Source: Hyphomicrobium sp. (GTDB lineage Bacteria > Pseudomonadota > Alphaproteobacteria > Rhizobiales > Hyphomicrobiaceae). From it: 64,000 nucleotides of DNA. Of the stretch, positions 1 through 11,515 are shown in pieces. Every line of letters starts with the position of its first letter. The first letter of the stretch is position 1. The notes under the pieces were generated by a model, which made no database searches, had not been told where the DNA came from, and saw only the letters and a program-made list of their open reading frames with translations. The DNA is taken from positions 1 to 64,000 of the forward strand of contig JANXVY010000094.1 in the NCBI GenBank assembly GCA_025351425.1. The letters are read 5' to 3'. A program made the translations under genes and the position numbers.

Positions 1-2
1 TC

Positions 3-125
3 GTCAGGAAGGCAAGAGCACGAAGCATCGACGCGATGGCCGACGCCATCCGTGAGAGCCTGCCGCGTTTCCTGCCCGATGAGTGCCGGAACTACTTCAC
101 CAACTCAGGCTACGCTTCCATTTGA
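3..125 (+). pseudogene. C-terminal tail of an IS630-type transposase (partial, cut by window start)
   Basis: An open frame enters from the left edge and stops with TGA at 123-125. Its last 40 residues include ALPRFLP-like and NYFTNSGY segments (seen: LPRFLPDE, then NYFTNSGYAS at the end), which resemble the terminal residues of IS630-family DDE transposases. Only the tail is visible, so whether the element is intact upstream cannot be judged. No terminal inverted repeat was identified between 125 and the next gene; a dispersed palindromic repeat starts right after the stop. Family call is from remembered sequence similarity of the tail only. Confidence 0.6.
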
Positions 126-129
126 GGTG

Positions 130-207
130 AACGCGCTCTAGGTTATTGTTTTGTCGCGCGTTTTACGGAAAACCGCTTCACACTTTTCTTAACGCGCTCT
201 AATTCCA
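130..207. repeat. Dispersed ~70-bp intergenic repeat, copy A
   Basis: The spacer between the transposase tail and the GST gene is bounded by two GCGCTCTA boxes (about 135-142 and 196-203) and contains a TTGTTTTG tract and CACACTTTTC. The same order of boxes recurs at 54790-54860 and more weakly at 21335-21410. The pattern is typical of short mobile palindromic repeats common in Rhizobiales genomes. It may carry no function for the GST gene. Confidence 0.55.
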
Positions 208-226
208 ATCTGGAGGCTGTTCGATA

Positions 227-835
227 ATGAAGCTCTATTCGGCGCCGGCTTCTCCGTTCGGACGCAAAGTGAAGATCACGTCATACGTGAAGGGCCTGTC
301 CGGGCAGATCAAACTCGAGCACGCTGATACCCGCTTGCCCCACAATCGGGAACTTGCCGCCGCCAATCCGCTATCGAAAATACCCGCGCTCGTGCTGGCT
401 GATGGCACGCAGCTCTACGACAGCAAGGTCATCTGCGAATATCTCGACAGTCTCGTGCCCGCGCCCGCGTTGTTTCCGGCCAGCGGCCTTGAGCGGTACA
501 AGTGCCTGACGCGGGCGGCGCTGGCCGATGGCATCGCCGAAGCCGCCCTGCTGATCGTCTACGAAGCGCGCTATCGCCCGGCCGACAAGCGCGTCGCCGA
601 ATGGATTGCACGCCAGCAGGCCAAGGTCGACGCCGGGCTCGCCGCACTCGAAGCCACGCCACCCGTCTGGACAGGTCATCCAGACTACAGCCACATCTCG
701 GTTGCCTGCGCGCTCGGCTATCTCGACCTACGGTTTGCCGGCGCATGGCGAGCGAGCCATCCCAAGCTCGTTGGTTGGCTCGAAAAGTTTGCAGCCCAAG
801 TTCCCGCATTCGGGGAGACCGTTGCAGTCGGTTGA
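227..835 (+). CDS. Glutathione S-transferase family protein
   Basis: The 202-residue product starts MKLYSAPASPFGRKV, the typical beta1-turn of an N-terminal thioredoxin-fold GST domain, with SPFGRKV at the glutathione-site position. NPLSKIPAL (about residues 48-56) is the conserved cis-Pro loop and the following DSKVICEYL matches the Glu/Asp-Ser element that holds the gamma-glutamyl group. The helical C-terminal domain occupies about residues 85-200. Substrate is unknown; cytosolic conjugation or dehalogenation-type roles are possible. It is convergent with ligA with a 54-base gap, so it is not part of the division cluster. A dispersed repeat lies just upstream; the AT-rich leader before 227 may hold its promoter. 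Confidence 0.9.
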   Translation: MKLYSAPASPFGRKVKITSYVKGLSGQIKLEHADTRLPHNRELAAANPLSKIPALVLADGTQLYDSKVICEYLDSLVPAPALFPASGLERYKCLTRAALADGIAEAALLIVYEARYRPADKRVAEWIARQQAKVDAGLAALEATPPVWTGHPDYSHISVACALGYLDLRFAGAWRASHPKLVGWLEKFAAQVPAFGETVAVG

Positions 836-889
836 GAGACCAAGCCAAGGCCAGGGGGCTCGTCGCCAGGACCCCATGACAAGGTAAGC

Positions 890-3268
<2,379 letters not shown>

Positions 3269-3366
3269 CTAGCACAGCGCAGGAGCGGGCACACGCCTTG
3301 GTCGCGCGGGATCAACAGCTCGCTTGCGTAAACCCTCGCCTTGCCACGTGGCCTTTATCGGCGCAG

Positions 3367-4218
3367 CTAGAACGGCCCGCCGAGGCCGAGTTTTGGCATG
3401 TTCTTCCAGGCTTTCTGGAGCCAATTTCCATCCTGCTCCTGTGGCGCCAAACCGTCGGATGCAAGCAACTGGTAGGCACTCTTGTACCACTTGGATTCGG
3501 GGAAGTTGTGCCCTAGCACGGCCGCCACGTTTTGGGCTTCCGGCTTGATGCCAAGCGCCATGTAGGTTTCGGTGAGGCGCATGAGAGCCTCTTCCACGTG
3601 CGCGGTCGTCTGATAATCGGTCACGACCGTCTTGAAGCGGTTGATCGCACCCGTGTACTCGCGCTTTTTCAAGTAATAGCGGCCGACTTCCATCTCGGCG
3701 GCGGCAAGGTTGTCCTCGCACACGCGGATACGGTTTTCGGCCTCCTTAGCGTACGGGCTGTCAGGGTACCGAGTCTTCAGGGTCTTGAGGGCTGCGAGCG
3801 CCTTTTTGGTCGTACCCTGATCGCGGTTGGGGCCTTTGATGTCGTCGTAATACGACGACGCAATAATGTATTGGGCAAGCGCTGCTTCCTTGGTGCCCGA
3901 GTGCAGGGTCGAATAGCGCTCAGCGCCTGCGATCGCTTCGGGGATTTTACCGGCCTTGTAGTTGGCGAATGCACCCATCACCATCGCACGGCGGGCTTCG
4001 GGGGCATAAGGGTGGTCGCGGTCGATGTCTTCGAATTTCTTGGCCGCGTCTTCGAACTTGCTTGAGCTCATCAAGGCGTCGGCATCGGCAAACATCTTTT
4101 CCGGCGGATCTGGATTGAGAGCTTTGGTGAGGTCGGTCCCACCTGCGCAACCGGCGAGAAGCAACGCCATCGATGCGACAGCTATCATGGACCAGCGACT
4201 GTGGAATTTGACGGGCAT
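3367..4218 (-). CDS. bamD: Outer-membrane assembly lipoprotein BamD (ComL/YfiO family)
   Basis: Periplasm-facing lipoprotein of the BAM complex that inserts beta-barrel proteins into the outer membrane. I start it at ATG 4218 rather than the ORF's first ATG at 4305, because this gives a compact signal peptide ending in the lipobox LLAGC and a product of 283 residues, close to the family length. Five TPR-like repeats follow, with typical pieces such as FEDIDRDHPYAPEARRAM and RYPDSPYAKEAENRI. It sits between lpxC and ligA on the same strand, a common alphaproteobacterial order. A 242-base gap separates it from lpxC and may hold its own promoter. Confidence 0.95.
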   Translation of the reverse strand: MPVKFHSRWSMIAVASMALLLAGCAGGTDLTKALNPDPPEKMFADADALMSSSKFEDAAKKFEDIDRDHPYAPEARRAMVMGAFANYKAGKIPEAIAGAERYSTLHSGTKEAALAQYIIASSYYDDIKGPNRDQGTTKKALAALKTLKTRYPDSPYAKEAENRIRVCEDNLAAAEMEVGRYYLKKREYTGAINRFKTVVTDYQTTAHVEEALMRLTETYMALGIKPEAQNVAAVLGHNFPESKWYKSAYQLLASDGLAPQEQDGNWLQKAWKNMPKLGLGGPF

Positions 4219-4460
4219 GGTTCGCTTCGTCTCTCTGGTTTCGGCACTCAAGGTTGCGGCCGCCAATTTATCATCGGTCGTCCAACGGCGCGCTTGCTTC
4301 GTCAACTCGCCGGTCCGATGGTCCTACCCCTGAGCGTTGTAGCCCAGACCAGCGATGACCGTCGACCGATTCCCAAGCCTTACGCAATGGGTCCACCTAT
4401 GGGCGGCCAAGTGTGGCGAAAATAGAGCCGTAAGCCCGAGAAACGCGAGCCATTCTCCTG

Positions 4461-5399
4461 TTACTCCCCTGCGGCGAGCGCAGACATGCCTGCCGGGAGG
4501 GCGTAGTGATCGCGCAAACGCGGGGCTTGAACGATGGTCCAAGCCGAACTGTCTGCGAAGAGAGCCTTCAGAACGTTCGCGTTGAGGCGATGTCCGCCGC
4601 GAACCGAGCGGAATGCGCCCAGCAAGGGAAGACCAGCCAGTGACAGATCGCCGACGGCGTCCAGCATCTTGTGGCGAACGAATTCCTGGGGATAGCGCAG
4701 GCCTTCACGATTGATCACACGGTCGTCGCCAATCGCCACCGTGTTCGACAGGTTGGCACCGAGCGCAAGACCCGCCTTCCAAAGCCGCTCCACGTCACTC
4801 ATGAAGCCGAAGGTGCGGGCGCGCGCCAGTTCATGGCGGAACACGCCTGGGCTCATCTCGTGCACGATGCGCTGACGGCCAATGAGCGGGGTGGCAAAAT
4901 CAATCTCGACATCAAGATGAAAGCCAGAATGGGGTGCGATTTCGCCCCAGCAGTCGCCGTCCTCAACGCGGATCGGCTTTAGAACCTTGATAAAACGGCG
5001 GGGAGCGGAAAGTTCTTTGATGCCGGTTTCGTCGATCGCGTCGACGAAATGGGACGAACTGCCATCCATGATGGGCAGTTCCTTGCTGTCGACCTCGATG
5101 TAACAGTTGTCGATCGAGAGGCCGCGAAGGGCAGCAAGAAGATGTTCTACGGTGCCGATGGTGGTGCCGCCCTCGTCACCGATGACGGTACACAGCGTCA
5201 GGTTCTTTACGTTATCGACGTGGGCCGGAATCTCGGCGATCAATCGTCCGCGCTTGGTAACAATAAACCGGAAACCCGTATCGGCCTCGGCGGGGTGGAG
5301 GATCAGCGAAACCGGTGCCCCGCTGTGAACCCCCGTACCCGTCAACTCGATCTCTCGGGCAATCGTCGTTTGTCGCGCGCCGATAAATCTATTCGACAT
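4461..5399 (-). CDS. lpxC: UDP-3-O-acyl-N-acetylglucosamine deacetylase LpxC
   Basis: Catalyses the committed, zinc-dependent step of lipid A synthesis in the cytosol. The 312-residue length and the motifs fit: GTGVHSG (21-27), VEHLLAAL with the catalytic Glu85 and metal ligand His86, the metal-binding block HKMLDAVGDL with His243 and Asp247, and GGH with His270. It lies between ftsZ and bamD, the order seen in many proteobacteria. The 250-base spacer upstream probably holds an independent promoter, but no clear hexamers stand out. Confidence 0.97.
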   Translation of the reverse strand: MSNRFIGARQTTIAREIELTGTGVHSGAPVSLILHPAEADTGFRFIVTKRGRLIAEIPAHVDNVKNLTLCTVIGDEGGTTIGTVEHLLAALRGLSIDNCYIEVDSKELPIMDGSSSHFVDAIDETGIKELSAPRRFIKVLKPIRVEDGDCWGEIAPHSGFHLDVEIDFATPLIGRQRIVHEMSPGVFRHELARARTFGFMSDVERLWKAGLALGANLSNTVAIGDDRVINREGLRYPQEFVRHKMLDAVGDLSLAGLPLLGAFRSVRGGHRLNANVLKALFADSSAWTIVQAPRLRDHYALPAGMSALAAGE

Positions 5400-5649
5400 C
5401 CTGCGGCTTCCCTCGGTGCGAATTTATAGTTCCCCCAGTTGCCTGAAGGTACCTATCCCCAGCGATGTGTGCCCCGTGGCAGGCGCCTCGTTGAACCTTC
5501 ATACCGGGCTCATTCGAGGCACTCAGCAGCATCGCCAACCGTTAATGTCCAAACGATACGCGTCGTTGTGGACGAACGACAAATCACGGTTTCTTACACT
5601 CTGTTACCGTTCAACCACACTCTTGATAGTCCGCCTTTTTAGCAGATGA

Positions 5650-7344
5650 TCACTTACGATCTCGTGAAAAAAATTCAGGGAATTCAACGCTTTGATCGGT
5701 AGCTCCGGCGACACCCGATGAGGCGCGGTCGCCCGGCTGCGTCGTGCGCGACCGGGTCGCTGATGGTGTTTGTGGGTGCTGAAGAGGGCTCGAATCTCCT
5801 TGGGGTGTGCCCGCCGAGTGCGAATCATCTGCGCGGCGGCCCATTCCTGAAAGCCGTTCAAACAGCCCCGGCCGCTTTGCAGGGGACGGCGCGGGAGCCG
5901 TCTTGGCGCGGTATTCCCGCTGAGCGATGGGAGAAAATTCGTTCAGTTCCGGTATCCGGCGCGCCGGGCGTCGGATGTCCACCGGCATTTCCGGACTGAA
6001 GGTCTCGTGGGGCTCGAGGTTCGGCCGCGCTTTCGGCTCGGCCTGGCGCTTATGACCCACCGTAACGGGCGTTTCTTCGATCAGCACGTTGCCGGGTGCC
6101 TGCCACACCTGCCGGGCGGGCTGGGGACCAGCTGCCGTACGGTGTGGGTTCGGCGACCAATCGGTTGCGGTCAGCTGCTCTGAGGGTTCCGGCGATTGAA
6201 GCGCTGCGGACAGCCGGCGCTGGATTTCGCCGGCATCGACCGCATTCGGTGACGTCTGGAGCGTGCCCTGATGGGACGAATGGGGAAGCGCCTGACGCTG
6301 GACGGGCGCAGCAGGGGGCGGCATCGGGGCCGGCGCCTGATAGAAACCGGACTCCCCTGGGCGTCCGGCTGTCTCTGTCTGGCGCATCATGCCCGACGCG
6401 ACGATCGATACCCGGACGCGATCGCCCAGGCTCTCGTCGAAGGTGGCACCGACGATGATGTTGGCGTCGGGATCGACTTCCTCGCGAACGCGGGAAGCTG
6501 CTTCATCGACTTCATAAAGGGTCAGGTCGCGTCCGCCGCTGATTGACAGCAGCAGCCCGCGTGCGCCCTTGAGCGACACGTCGTCGAGCAGCGGATTAGC
6601 AATGGCCTCTTCGGCGGCCATAATGGCGCGGCGCTCACCCGAAGCTTCGCCGGTTCCCATCATCGCGGTGCCCATGCCGCTCATGACGGTGCGCACGTCG
6701 GCGAAATCGAGGTTGATCAGGCCTTCCTTGATGATCAGGTCGACGATGCAGGCAACGCCGGAATAGAGCACTTGGTCGGCGAGCACGAACGCCTCGGCAA
6801 AGGTCGTGCGTTCGTTGGCGACCCGGAACAGGTTCTGGTTGGGAATGACAATCAGCGTATCGACGTATTTCTTGAGTTCTGCGACGCCGATGTCGGCGAT
6901 CCGCATGCGCCGCGTGCCCTCGAACTGGAAGGGCTTGGTGACGATGCCGACGGTCAAAATCCCCATTTCTCTGGCGATGCGCGCGATGACGGCTGCCGCG
7001 CCCGTGCCGGTGCCGCCGCCCATGCCGCCTGCGATAAAGACCATGTGCGAACCGGCCATCTGAGAGCGCAGCTCTTCGATCGCTTCTTCGGCTGCGGCTT
7101 CACCGATTTCGGGCTTGGATCCGGCACCCAGGCCCTCGGTCAGGTTTACACCGAGCTGCACTCGGTGCTCCGCACTGGAGGCCGCCAGCGCTTGCGCATC
7201 GGTGTTGGCGACGACGAAGTCGACGCCCGTGAGGCCGGCGGCGATCATATTGTTGATCGCGTTGCATCCAGCTCCGCCAACGCCGATGACCGTCAGGCGC
7301 GGCCGCAGATCGGTCAATTTGGGTAGTTGCAGCTTGATGCTCAT
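5650..7344 (-). CDS. ftsZ: Cell division GTPase FtsZ
   Basis: Tubulin homologue that polymerises into the division ring. The GTP-binding signature GGGTGTG is at residues 109-115 and the synergy loop [11 protein letters not shown] follows in the C-terminal half of the folded domain. At 564 residues it is much longer than E. coli FtsZ; residues from about 320 on form a Pro/Gln/Arg-rich linker, as in other alphaproteobacteria. The extreme C-terminus reads [12 protein letters not shown] where the family usually has a DIPAFLRKQ-like peptide, so the partner-binding tail is divergent. It follows ftsA after a 116-base spacer, probably with its own promoter. Confidence 0.98.
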   Translation of the reverse strand: MSIKLQLPKLTDLRPRLTVIGVGGAGCNAINNMIAAGLTGVDFVVANTDAQALAASSAEHRVQLGVNLTEGLGAGSKPEIGEAAAEEAIEELRSQMAGSHMVFIAGGMGGGTGTGAAAVIARIAREMGILTVGIVTKPFQFEGTRRMRIADIGVAELKKYVDTLIVIPNQNLFRVANERTTFAEAFVLADQVLYSGVACIVDLIIKEGLINLDFADVRTVMSGMGTAMMGTGEASGERRAIMAAEEAIANPLLDDVSLKGARGLLLSISGGRDLTLYEVDEAASRVREEVDPDANIIVGATFDESLGDRVRVSIVASGMMRQTETAGRPGESGFYQAPAPMPPPAAPVQRQALPHSSHQGTLQTSPNAVDAGEIQRRLSAALQSPEPSEQLTATDWSPNPHRTAAGPQPARQVWQAPGNVLIEETPVTVGHKRQAEPKARPNLEPHETFSPEMPVDIRRPARRIPELNEFSPIAQREYRAKTAPAPSPAKRPGLFERLSGMGRRADDSHSAGTPQGDSSPLQHPQTPSATRSRTTQPGDRASSGVAGATDQSVEFPEFFSRDRK

Positions 7345-7460
7345 CGCTTGTCCGTTCTCGTGCTTTTACACGAAGCAAGTCCCGCAAAAGACCCAATCCG
7401 TCACTGGGATACGCACTTGAACAGCGGACTTAACAGTAGCGAACACGCATCGCGCGTCCT

Positions 7461-8687
7461 TTAGAGTGCGCCACCAATCCACCGGCCGACCCGGGTGAGG
7501 TAGCCTTGGGACTGTTGCCTGGCGCCAGGCGACTGCTCTTCTGTCTCGGGCGCCGCCAGCACAAGACCGACTGCCGCCGCAAAGGCTGGATTGTCGGCGC
7601 CGGTTGCCGATCCCGTCAACGGCTGCGGACGGCCGAGGCGAACCGGGGCTGCCAAAACCGTCGAAGCGAACGCCACCAATCCCACCAACTGGCTTCCTCC
7701 ACCCGTCAATACGACCTGACGTCCAAAACTCTCCGACGGCAATTTTTCAGCGACCAGCTGAAGCAAGCACTCGATCCGGGGCCTTATGCACTCGGTCAGT
7801 TGCGCCCTGGTCATCTGAAACACGCCGTCTTCACCTTCGCTCGCGACAGAGTAGCTAAACCTGTCGCTAACGTCGGACTTGGCATTGACGATACTACCGT
7901 AAAGCGCCTTGATTCGCTCGGCTTCCGCAAGGGACGTGCGTAGATTTTGTGCAATATCAAAGGTTAAGTGGTGCCCGCCGGTCGCAAGTGCCCCGCAATT
8001 CTCGAAATTGCCCGCGCCGAACGTCGCCCAACTGGTGGTCCCACTGCCCAAATCGACGACCGTCACGCCCAGACGCCGCTCGTCTCCGGTTGTAACCGCA
8101 AGGGCGCTGGCGTAGGGCGCGGCGACCAGACCTGCTACTGAGAGATAACTGCGCTCCACGACGTGAATGACATTGCGAAGGGCTCCTTCGTCGGCGGTGA
8201 CGGCGTGGAGATCGGCGGTCAGCCTCGCGGCGGCCATGCCGGTCGGGTCTGCACCTGCAAACTCGCCATCGAGACGGTACGCCAAGCGGGTCATATGCAG
8301 CAACGAGCGCCCATCGCGTTCGGCATAGACGCGGGCGCCGTCTTGAACGCGGGCGATGTCGACTTCAGTCACGCCAGCCGGTCTGATTTCGGCGTGGGCC
8401 GAAAATACGCGCGAGGAAATGCGCCCGCAGGTGATGGCGACGTAGACCGCCTCCAGGCGGAGGCCCGCTTCACGCTCCGCCTGCGCCACTGCGGCGCGGA
8501 TGGCGGATTCCGCTTCGGCTGGATCGGTGACCGCGCCCGACACGAGGCCGCGGGAGCGCTGGTGGCCCAGCCCCAGTACGCGGAGGTTTGCGCCCTCCAC
8601 CTCGCAAATGAGGGTGGCGATCTTGCTCGTGCCGATATCGAGCACGCCAACGAGGCGCTTCCCGCTGTGCGTTCGCCTGCCTGCCAC
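7461..8687 (-). CDS. ftsA: Cell division protein FtsA
   Basis: Actin-like ATPase that tethers FtsZ filaments to the inner membrane and recruits later divisome proteins. The N-terminal phosphate-1 motif LDIGTSKIATLI (about 16-27) and the later VVDLGSGTTSW and VLTGGGSQLVG loops mark the actin/Hsp70 fold. The SHS2-type 1C domain lies around residues 85-165. The C-terminus ends LTRVGRWIGGAL, an amphipathic helix of the kind used for membrane attachment. It begins one base after the ftsQ stop, so it is almost certainly cotranscribed and perhaps translationally coupled. Confidence 0.96.
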   Translation of the reverse strand: MAGRRTHSGKRLVGVLDIGTSKIATLICEVEGANLRVLGLGHQRSRGLVSGAVTDPAEAESAIRAAVAQAEREAGLRLEAVYVAITCGRISSRVFSAHAEIRPAGVTEVDIARVQDGARVYAERDGRSLLHMTRLAYRLDGEFAGADPTGMAAARLTADLHAVTADEGALRNVIHVVERSYLSVAGLVAAPYASALAVTTGDERRLGVTVVDLGSGTTSWATFGAGNFENCGALATGGHHLTFDIAQNLRTSLAEAERIKALYGSIVNAKSDVSDRFSYSVASEGEDGVFQMTRAQLTECIRPRIECLLQLVAEKLPSESFGRQVVLTGGGSQLVGLVAFASTVLAAPVRLGRPQPLTGSATGADNPAFAAAVGLVLAAPETEEQSPGARQQSQGYLTRVGRWIGGAL

Positions 8688-8688
8688 G

Positions 8689-9519
8689 TTACTGGCCTCC
8701 CGCGGGGAGACCGGATGGGCTGACGGCGATGCGTGTCTTTGACCGCAGATCGACGACGGTCTTGGGCGCCTCCAAAACCTCCGGGGCTTCTTGCAGCACG
8801 CCTGCGAGGGCCGTCGCTTCTCCTTCGGAGGGGAGTTCGACTTGAATGCCGCCGGTCAGCGTCAGGGACCAGCGCCGCCCGTCAACCCGGGTCGCCAGTT
8901 GCAAACGGCCTGCAACGGTTGGATAGTTGGCAAGCATCTGGAACAGATTGCCGGCTGCCTGGGGTGCGCCAGCACCGCTGATGCGGGGCAAGTGCGGCAT
9001 GTCGGATGGTCGGATTGCCGACAACTGGCGGCCCGTCTCGTCGACCAACATGGCGCTCGCGTCATTAATCCAGACGGCGGAGGCTGACCGCTCGGTCACG
9101 ACGACGCTCACGCGGCCGGGAAAATTGCGCGTTAGCGTTGCGGTTGCGATCCACGGCAGCCGCTCGAGGCGAGCCTGAACACGGGCGGTATCGAGCGCAA
9201 TCATGGTCTTGACGTTGGTCAAATCGAGGCTGTCGAACACATCGCTGTCGGGGGTAAAGCGGTGGCCGGAAACGGTAACTTCATCGATGCCGAAACCAGC
9301 AACCGTCAACAGTTGCTCGGCGGTTGCGGTGGGAAACAACTTCGACTGCCATGCCAGCAGCGCCAACCACAAGGCCGCGGCAGCGCCAACCGCGAACGCG
9401 AACAGCAGGCGGAGGGGACGAGATTTTGAACGGGGAGGACGGCGCTTGGACTTCGACACACGGGTGCGACCGGGAGCAACCGCCGGCCGTGCCCATCGCT
9501 GCTGTCCTACCTGTTGCAA
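8689..9519 (-). CDS. ftsQ: Cell division protein FtsQ
   Basis: Bitopic divisome scaffold. A basic cytoplasmic tail (about residues 1-36) precedes one membrane segment, LLFAFAVGAAAALWLALLAW (about 39-58), then a POTRA domain with GIDEVTVSGHRFT and the FtsQ beta domain with LPWIATATLTRNFPGRVSVVVTER. The 276-residue length is normal. The start overlaps the 3' end of ddl by 13 bases. Its position between ddl and ftsA is the canonical dcw order. Confidence 0.93.
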   Translation of the reverse strand: MQQVGQQRWARPAVAPGRTRVSKSKRRPPRSKSRPLRLLFAFAVGAAAALWLALLAWQSKLFPTATAEQLLTVAGFGIDEVTVSGHRFTPDSDVFDSLDLTNVKTMIALDTARVQARLERLPWIATATLTRNFPGRVSVVVTERSASAVWINDASAMLVDETGRQLSAIRPSDMPHLPRISGAGAPQAAGNLFQMLANYPTVAGRLQLATRVDGRRWSLTLTGGIQVELPSEGEATALAGVLQEAPEVLEAPKTVVDLRSKTRIAVSPSGLPAGGQ

Positions 9520-10442
9520 CTCGCATCCTCGATGATCCAGGCCACGAGAGCGCCGAACGATTGCCCTGCGTGTCCAGCTAGTTCAGGCACCAGAGACGTT
9601 GCCGTCATGCCAGGTTGCGTATTCACTTCCAGGCAGATCAGCTCGCCGGTGCCGCCCGGCGTGTCGTCGTATCGGAAGTCCGCCCGCGAGACGCCGCGGC
9701 AGCCGAGCGCGTCGTGGGCCAACACCGCGTATTTCCGGACCAACTGGTAAATATTCGGTAAAAGTTCCGCCGGCAGCACATGCTTTGAGCCGCCGGGAGC
9801 GTATTTCGCTTCGTAATCGTAGAACGTGAGCCCCTTCAACGGCACGATCTCGATGACGTCGGTTGCCTTGCCATCGATGACGCCGCAGGTCAGCTCACGG
9901 CCGGCGACGAAGCGTTCGACCATTACGATCTCATCGGGGGCGCCGCCTTCGGAGATTTTCAGCGGTGGTTCGTTGAGATGCGGGCCGACGATGATCACGC
10001 CGACGCTGGAGCCTTCGGCGATGGGCTTCACCACGTAGGGCTTCGGCATGACATGGGCGGCTTGCGCCGATGCTCGTGTCACGAGCCTTGCCTCAGCGAC
10101 AGGCACGCCAGCGGCCTTCATCGCATCCTTGGCGCGTTCCTTGTGCATGGCCAGTGCCGACGCCAGTACGCCCGAATGCGTATAGGGTATTCCCAGTGTT
10201 TCCAGGATGCCCTGGATGCATCCGTCCTCGCCGTACTTCCCGTGCAGCGCGTTGAAGCAAGCGTCTGGCTTTAGCTCGGCCAAGCGTTGCGCGATGTCGC
10301 GGCCGACGTCGACCTCAGTGACGCGGTAGCCTTCACCCTCAAGCGCCTTGGCGACCGCCGCGCCAGAGCGCAGTGAGACTTCGCGCTCGGCAGACAGGCC
10401 GCCTTTGAGGACGGCGATGTGTTGGTACTTGCGGGTGGTCAT
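9507..10442 (-). CDS. ddl: D-alanine--D-alanine ligase Ddl
   Basis: Makes the D-Ala-D-Ala dipeptide used by MurF. I place the start at ATG 10442, giving 311 residues beginning MTTRKYQHIAVLKGG; the longer open frame upstream reads through a hairpin repeat and has no family similarity. Diagnostic parts are GGLSAEREVSLRSG near the N-terminus, the ATP-grasp lid with VKPIAEGSSVGV, DFRYDD and the metal-binding LEVNTQPGMT near the end. The last 13 bases overlap ftsQ. It is separated from murB by a short spacer carrying a GC-rich double hairpin. Confidence 0.96.
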   Translation of the reverse strand: MTTRKYQHIAVLKGGLSAEREVSLRSGAAVAKALEGEGYRVTEVDVGRDIAQRLAELKPDACFNALHGKYGEDGCIQGILETLGIPYTHSGVLASALAMHKERAKDAMKAAGVPVAEARLVTRASAQAAHVMPKPYVVKPIAEGSSVGVIIVGPHLNEPPLKISEGGAPDEIVMVERFVAGRELTCGVIDGKATDVIEIVPLKGLTFYDYEAKYAPGGSKHVLPAELLPNIYQLVRKYAVLAHDALGCRGVSRADFRYDDTPGGTGELICLEVNTQPGMTATSLVPELAGHAGQSFGALVAWIIEDASCNR

Positions 10443-10480
10443 GTTGGTTGAACTCGTTGCTGATCGTGGCGCTGCGCGCA

Positions 10481-10540
10481 CAGGGCTACCGCCCTGTAAC
10501 CCGTTCGAGGGGACCAGTCCCCTCGAACTCCCCTCTAGCC
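10481..10540. repeat. GC-rich double-hairpin intergenic repeat (copy 1), between ddl and murB
   Basis: Two adjacent inverted repeats: CAGGGCTACCGCCCTG, then CGAGGGGACCAGTCCCCTCG, followed by AACTCCCCTC. The same architecture recurs near 24531, 33736, 47500, 53904 and 54660. It reaches to the last base before the murB stop, so it could cap murB transcripts or be a neutral dispersed element. Confidence 0.6.
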
Positions 10541-11515
10541 TTAAGTGAGGGCCAACGTTTCGCCCGTCGTGTGGCCGTGGAGCGGATTGCCGAGGCGAAT
10601 AATTTCCCAGTGGAGCGCGATGCCAGACTTCGCGAGCACGCGCGCGCGGACGGTTTCGCCAAGGCGTTCGATGTCCTCGGCGGTCGCCGTGCCGGTGTTG
10701 ATCAGGAAGTTGCAATGCATTTCCGACACCATCGCGCCGCCAACACGCAGGCCGCGGCAGCTGGCGGCGTCGATCAGCTTCCAGGCGCTGTGACCGGGCG
10801 GGTTCTTGAACGTCGAGCCGCCCGTCTTTTCACGTACCGGCTGGTTCTTTTCCCGATAGTGCGCAACTTCGTCCATGGCTTTGACGATATCCGCGGTTTC
10901 GCCGGGCGTGCCCTGGAACGTGGCTTGCGTGAAAATCCAATCCGGCGAAATTGCGCAATGGCGATAGGTAAAACCCATGTCGGCGTGGCTCAGCACGTGG
11001 ACCGTGCCTTCGCGGTCGACCGCGCGGGCGGACACAAGCACGCTGGTCGTCTCTGCGCCATGTGCCCCTGCGTTCATGCGCAAAGCGCCACCGATTGAAC
11101 CGGGGATGCCGCGATAAAACGCGAGGCCTGAAATACCCGCCGTAGCGGCTGCCTGAGCGAGCTTAGCGTCGGGCACGGCCGTGCCAGCGCTGATGCGATG
11201 GAGCGCCTTATCCGGCGTGATCTCGCCGAAACCCTTCCCCAGGCGGATCACAATGCCGGGGAAGCCGCCGTCGCGCACCAGCAGGTTCGACCCCAGGCCG
11301 ACAACGACGATCGGCAGATCGCGGGGAGCCGCCTTAAGGAAATAGGCGAGGTCGGCCTCATCGGCGGGCGTGAACACAACTTGAGCGGGGCCGCCGACAC
11401 GAAACCAAGTCAATTCCGACATCAGCGCGTCGGCAACCAAGCGCCCGCGCAACTCCGGCAGCCGCTCACGTAGTGCGCTCGCCTCATCGATCCGCTGAGC
11501 TGTGGTCGTCGTCAC
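10541..11515 (-). CDS. murB: UDP-N-acetylenolpyruvoylglucosamine reductase MurB
   Basis: FAD/NADPH enzyme that completes UDP-MurNAc. Start chosen at GTG 11515, whose first four bases GTGA contain the murC stop, giving 324 residues; the upstream ATG at 11560 would extend the protein into murC. Visible motifs are [24 protein letters not shown] for FAD phosphate binding, [18 protein letters not shown], and GGSTFKNP carrying the catalytic Ser. [16 protein letters not shown] near the end fits the type I family. Translational coupling to murC is likely. Confidence 0.96.
   Translation of the reverse strand: MTTTTAQRIDEASALRERLPELRGRLVADALMSELTWFRVGGPAQVVFTPADEADLAYFLKAAPRDLPIVVVGLGSNLLVRDGGFPGIVIRLGKGFGEITPDKALHRISAGTAVPDAKLAQAAATAGISGLAFYRGIPGSIGGALRMNAGAHGAETTSVLVSARAVDREGTVHVLSHADMGFTYRHCAISPDWIFTQATFQGTPGETADIVKAMDEVAHYREKNQPVREKTGGSTFKNPPGHSAWKLIDAASCRGLRVGGAMVSEMHCNFLINTGTATAEDIERLGETVRARVLAKSGIALHWEIIRLGNPLHGHTTGETLALT

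Noticed and set aside
7345-7460. Possible CtrA site (TTAA...TTCAA) in the ftsA-ftsZ spacer
   Set aside because: The spacing and second half-site do not fit TTAA-N7-TTAA well enough; one near match in 116 bases is not evidence.
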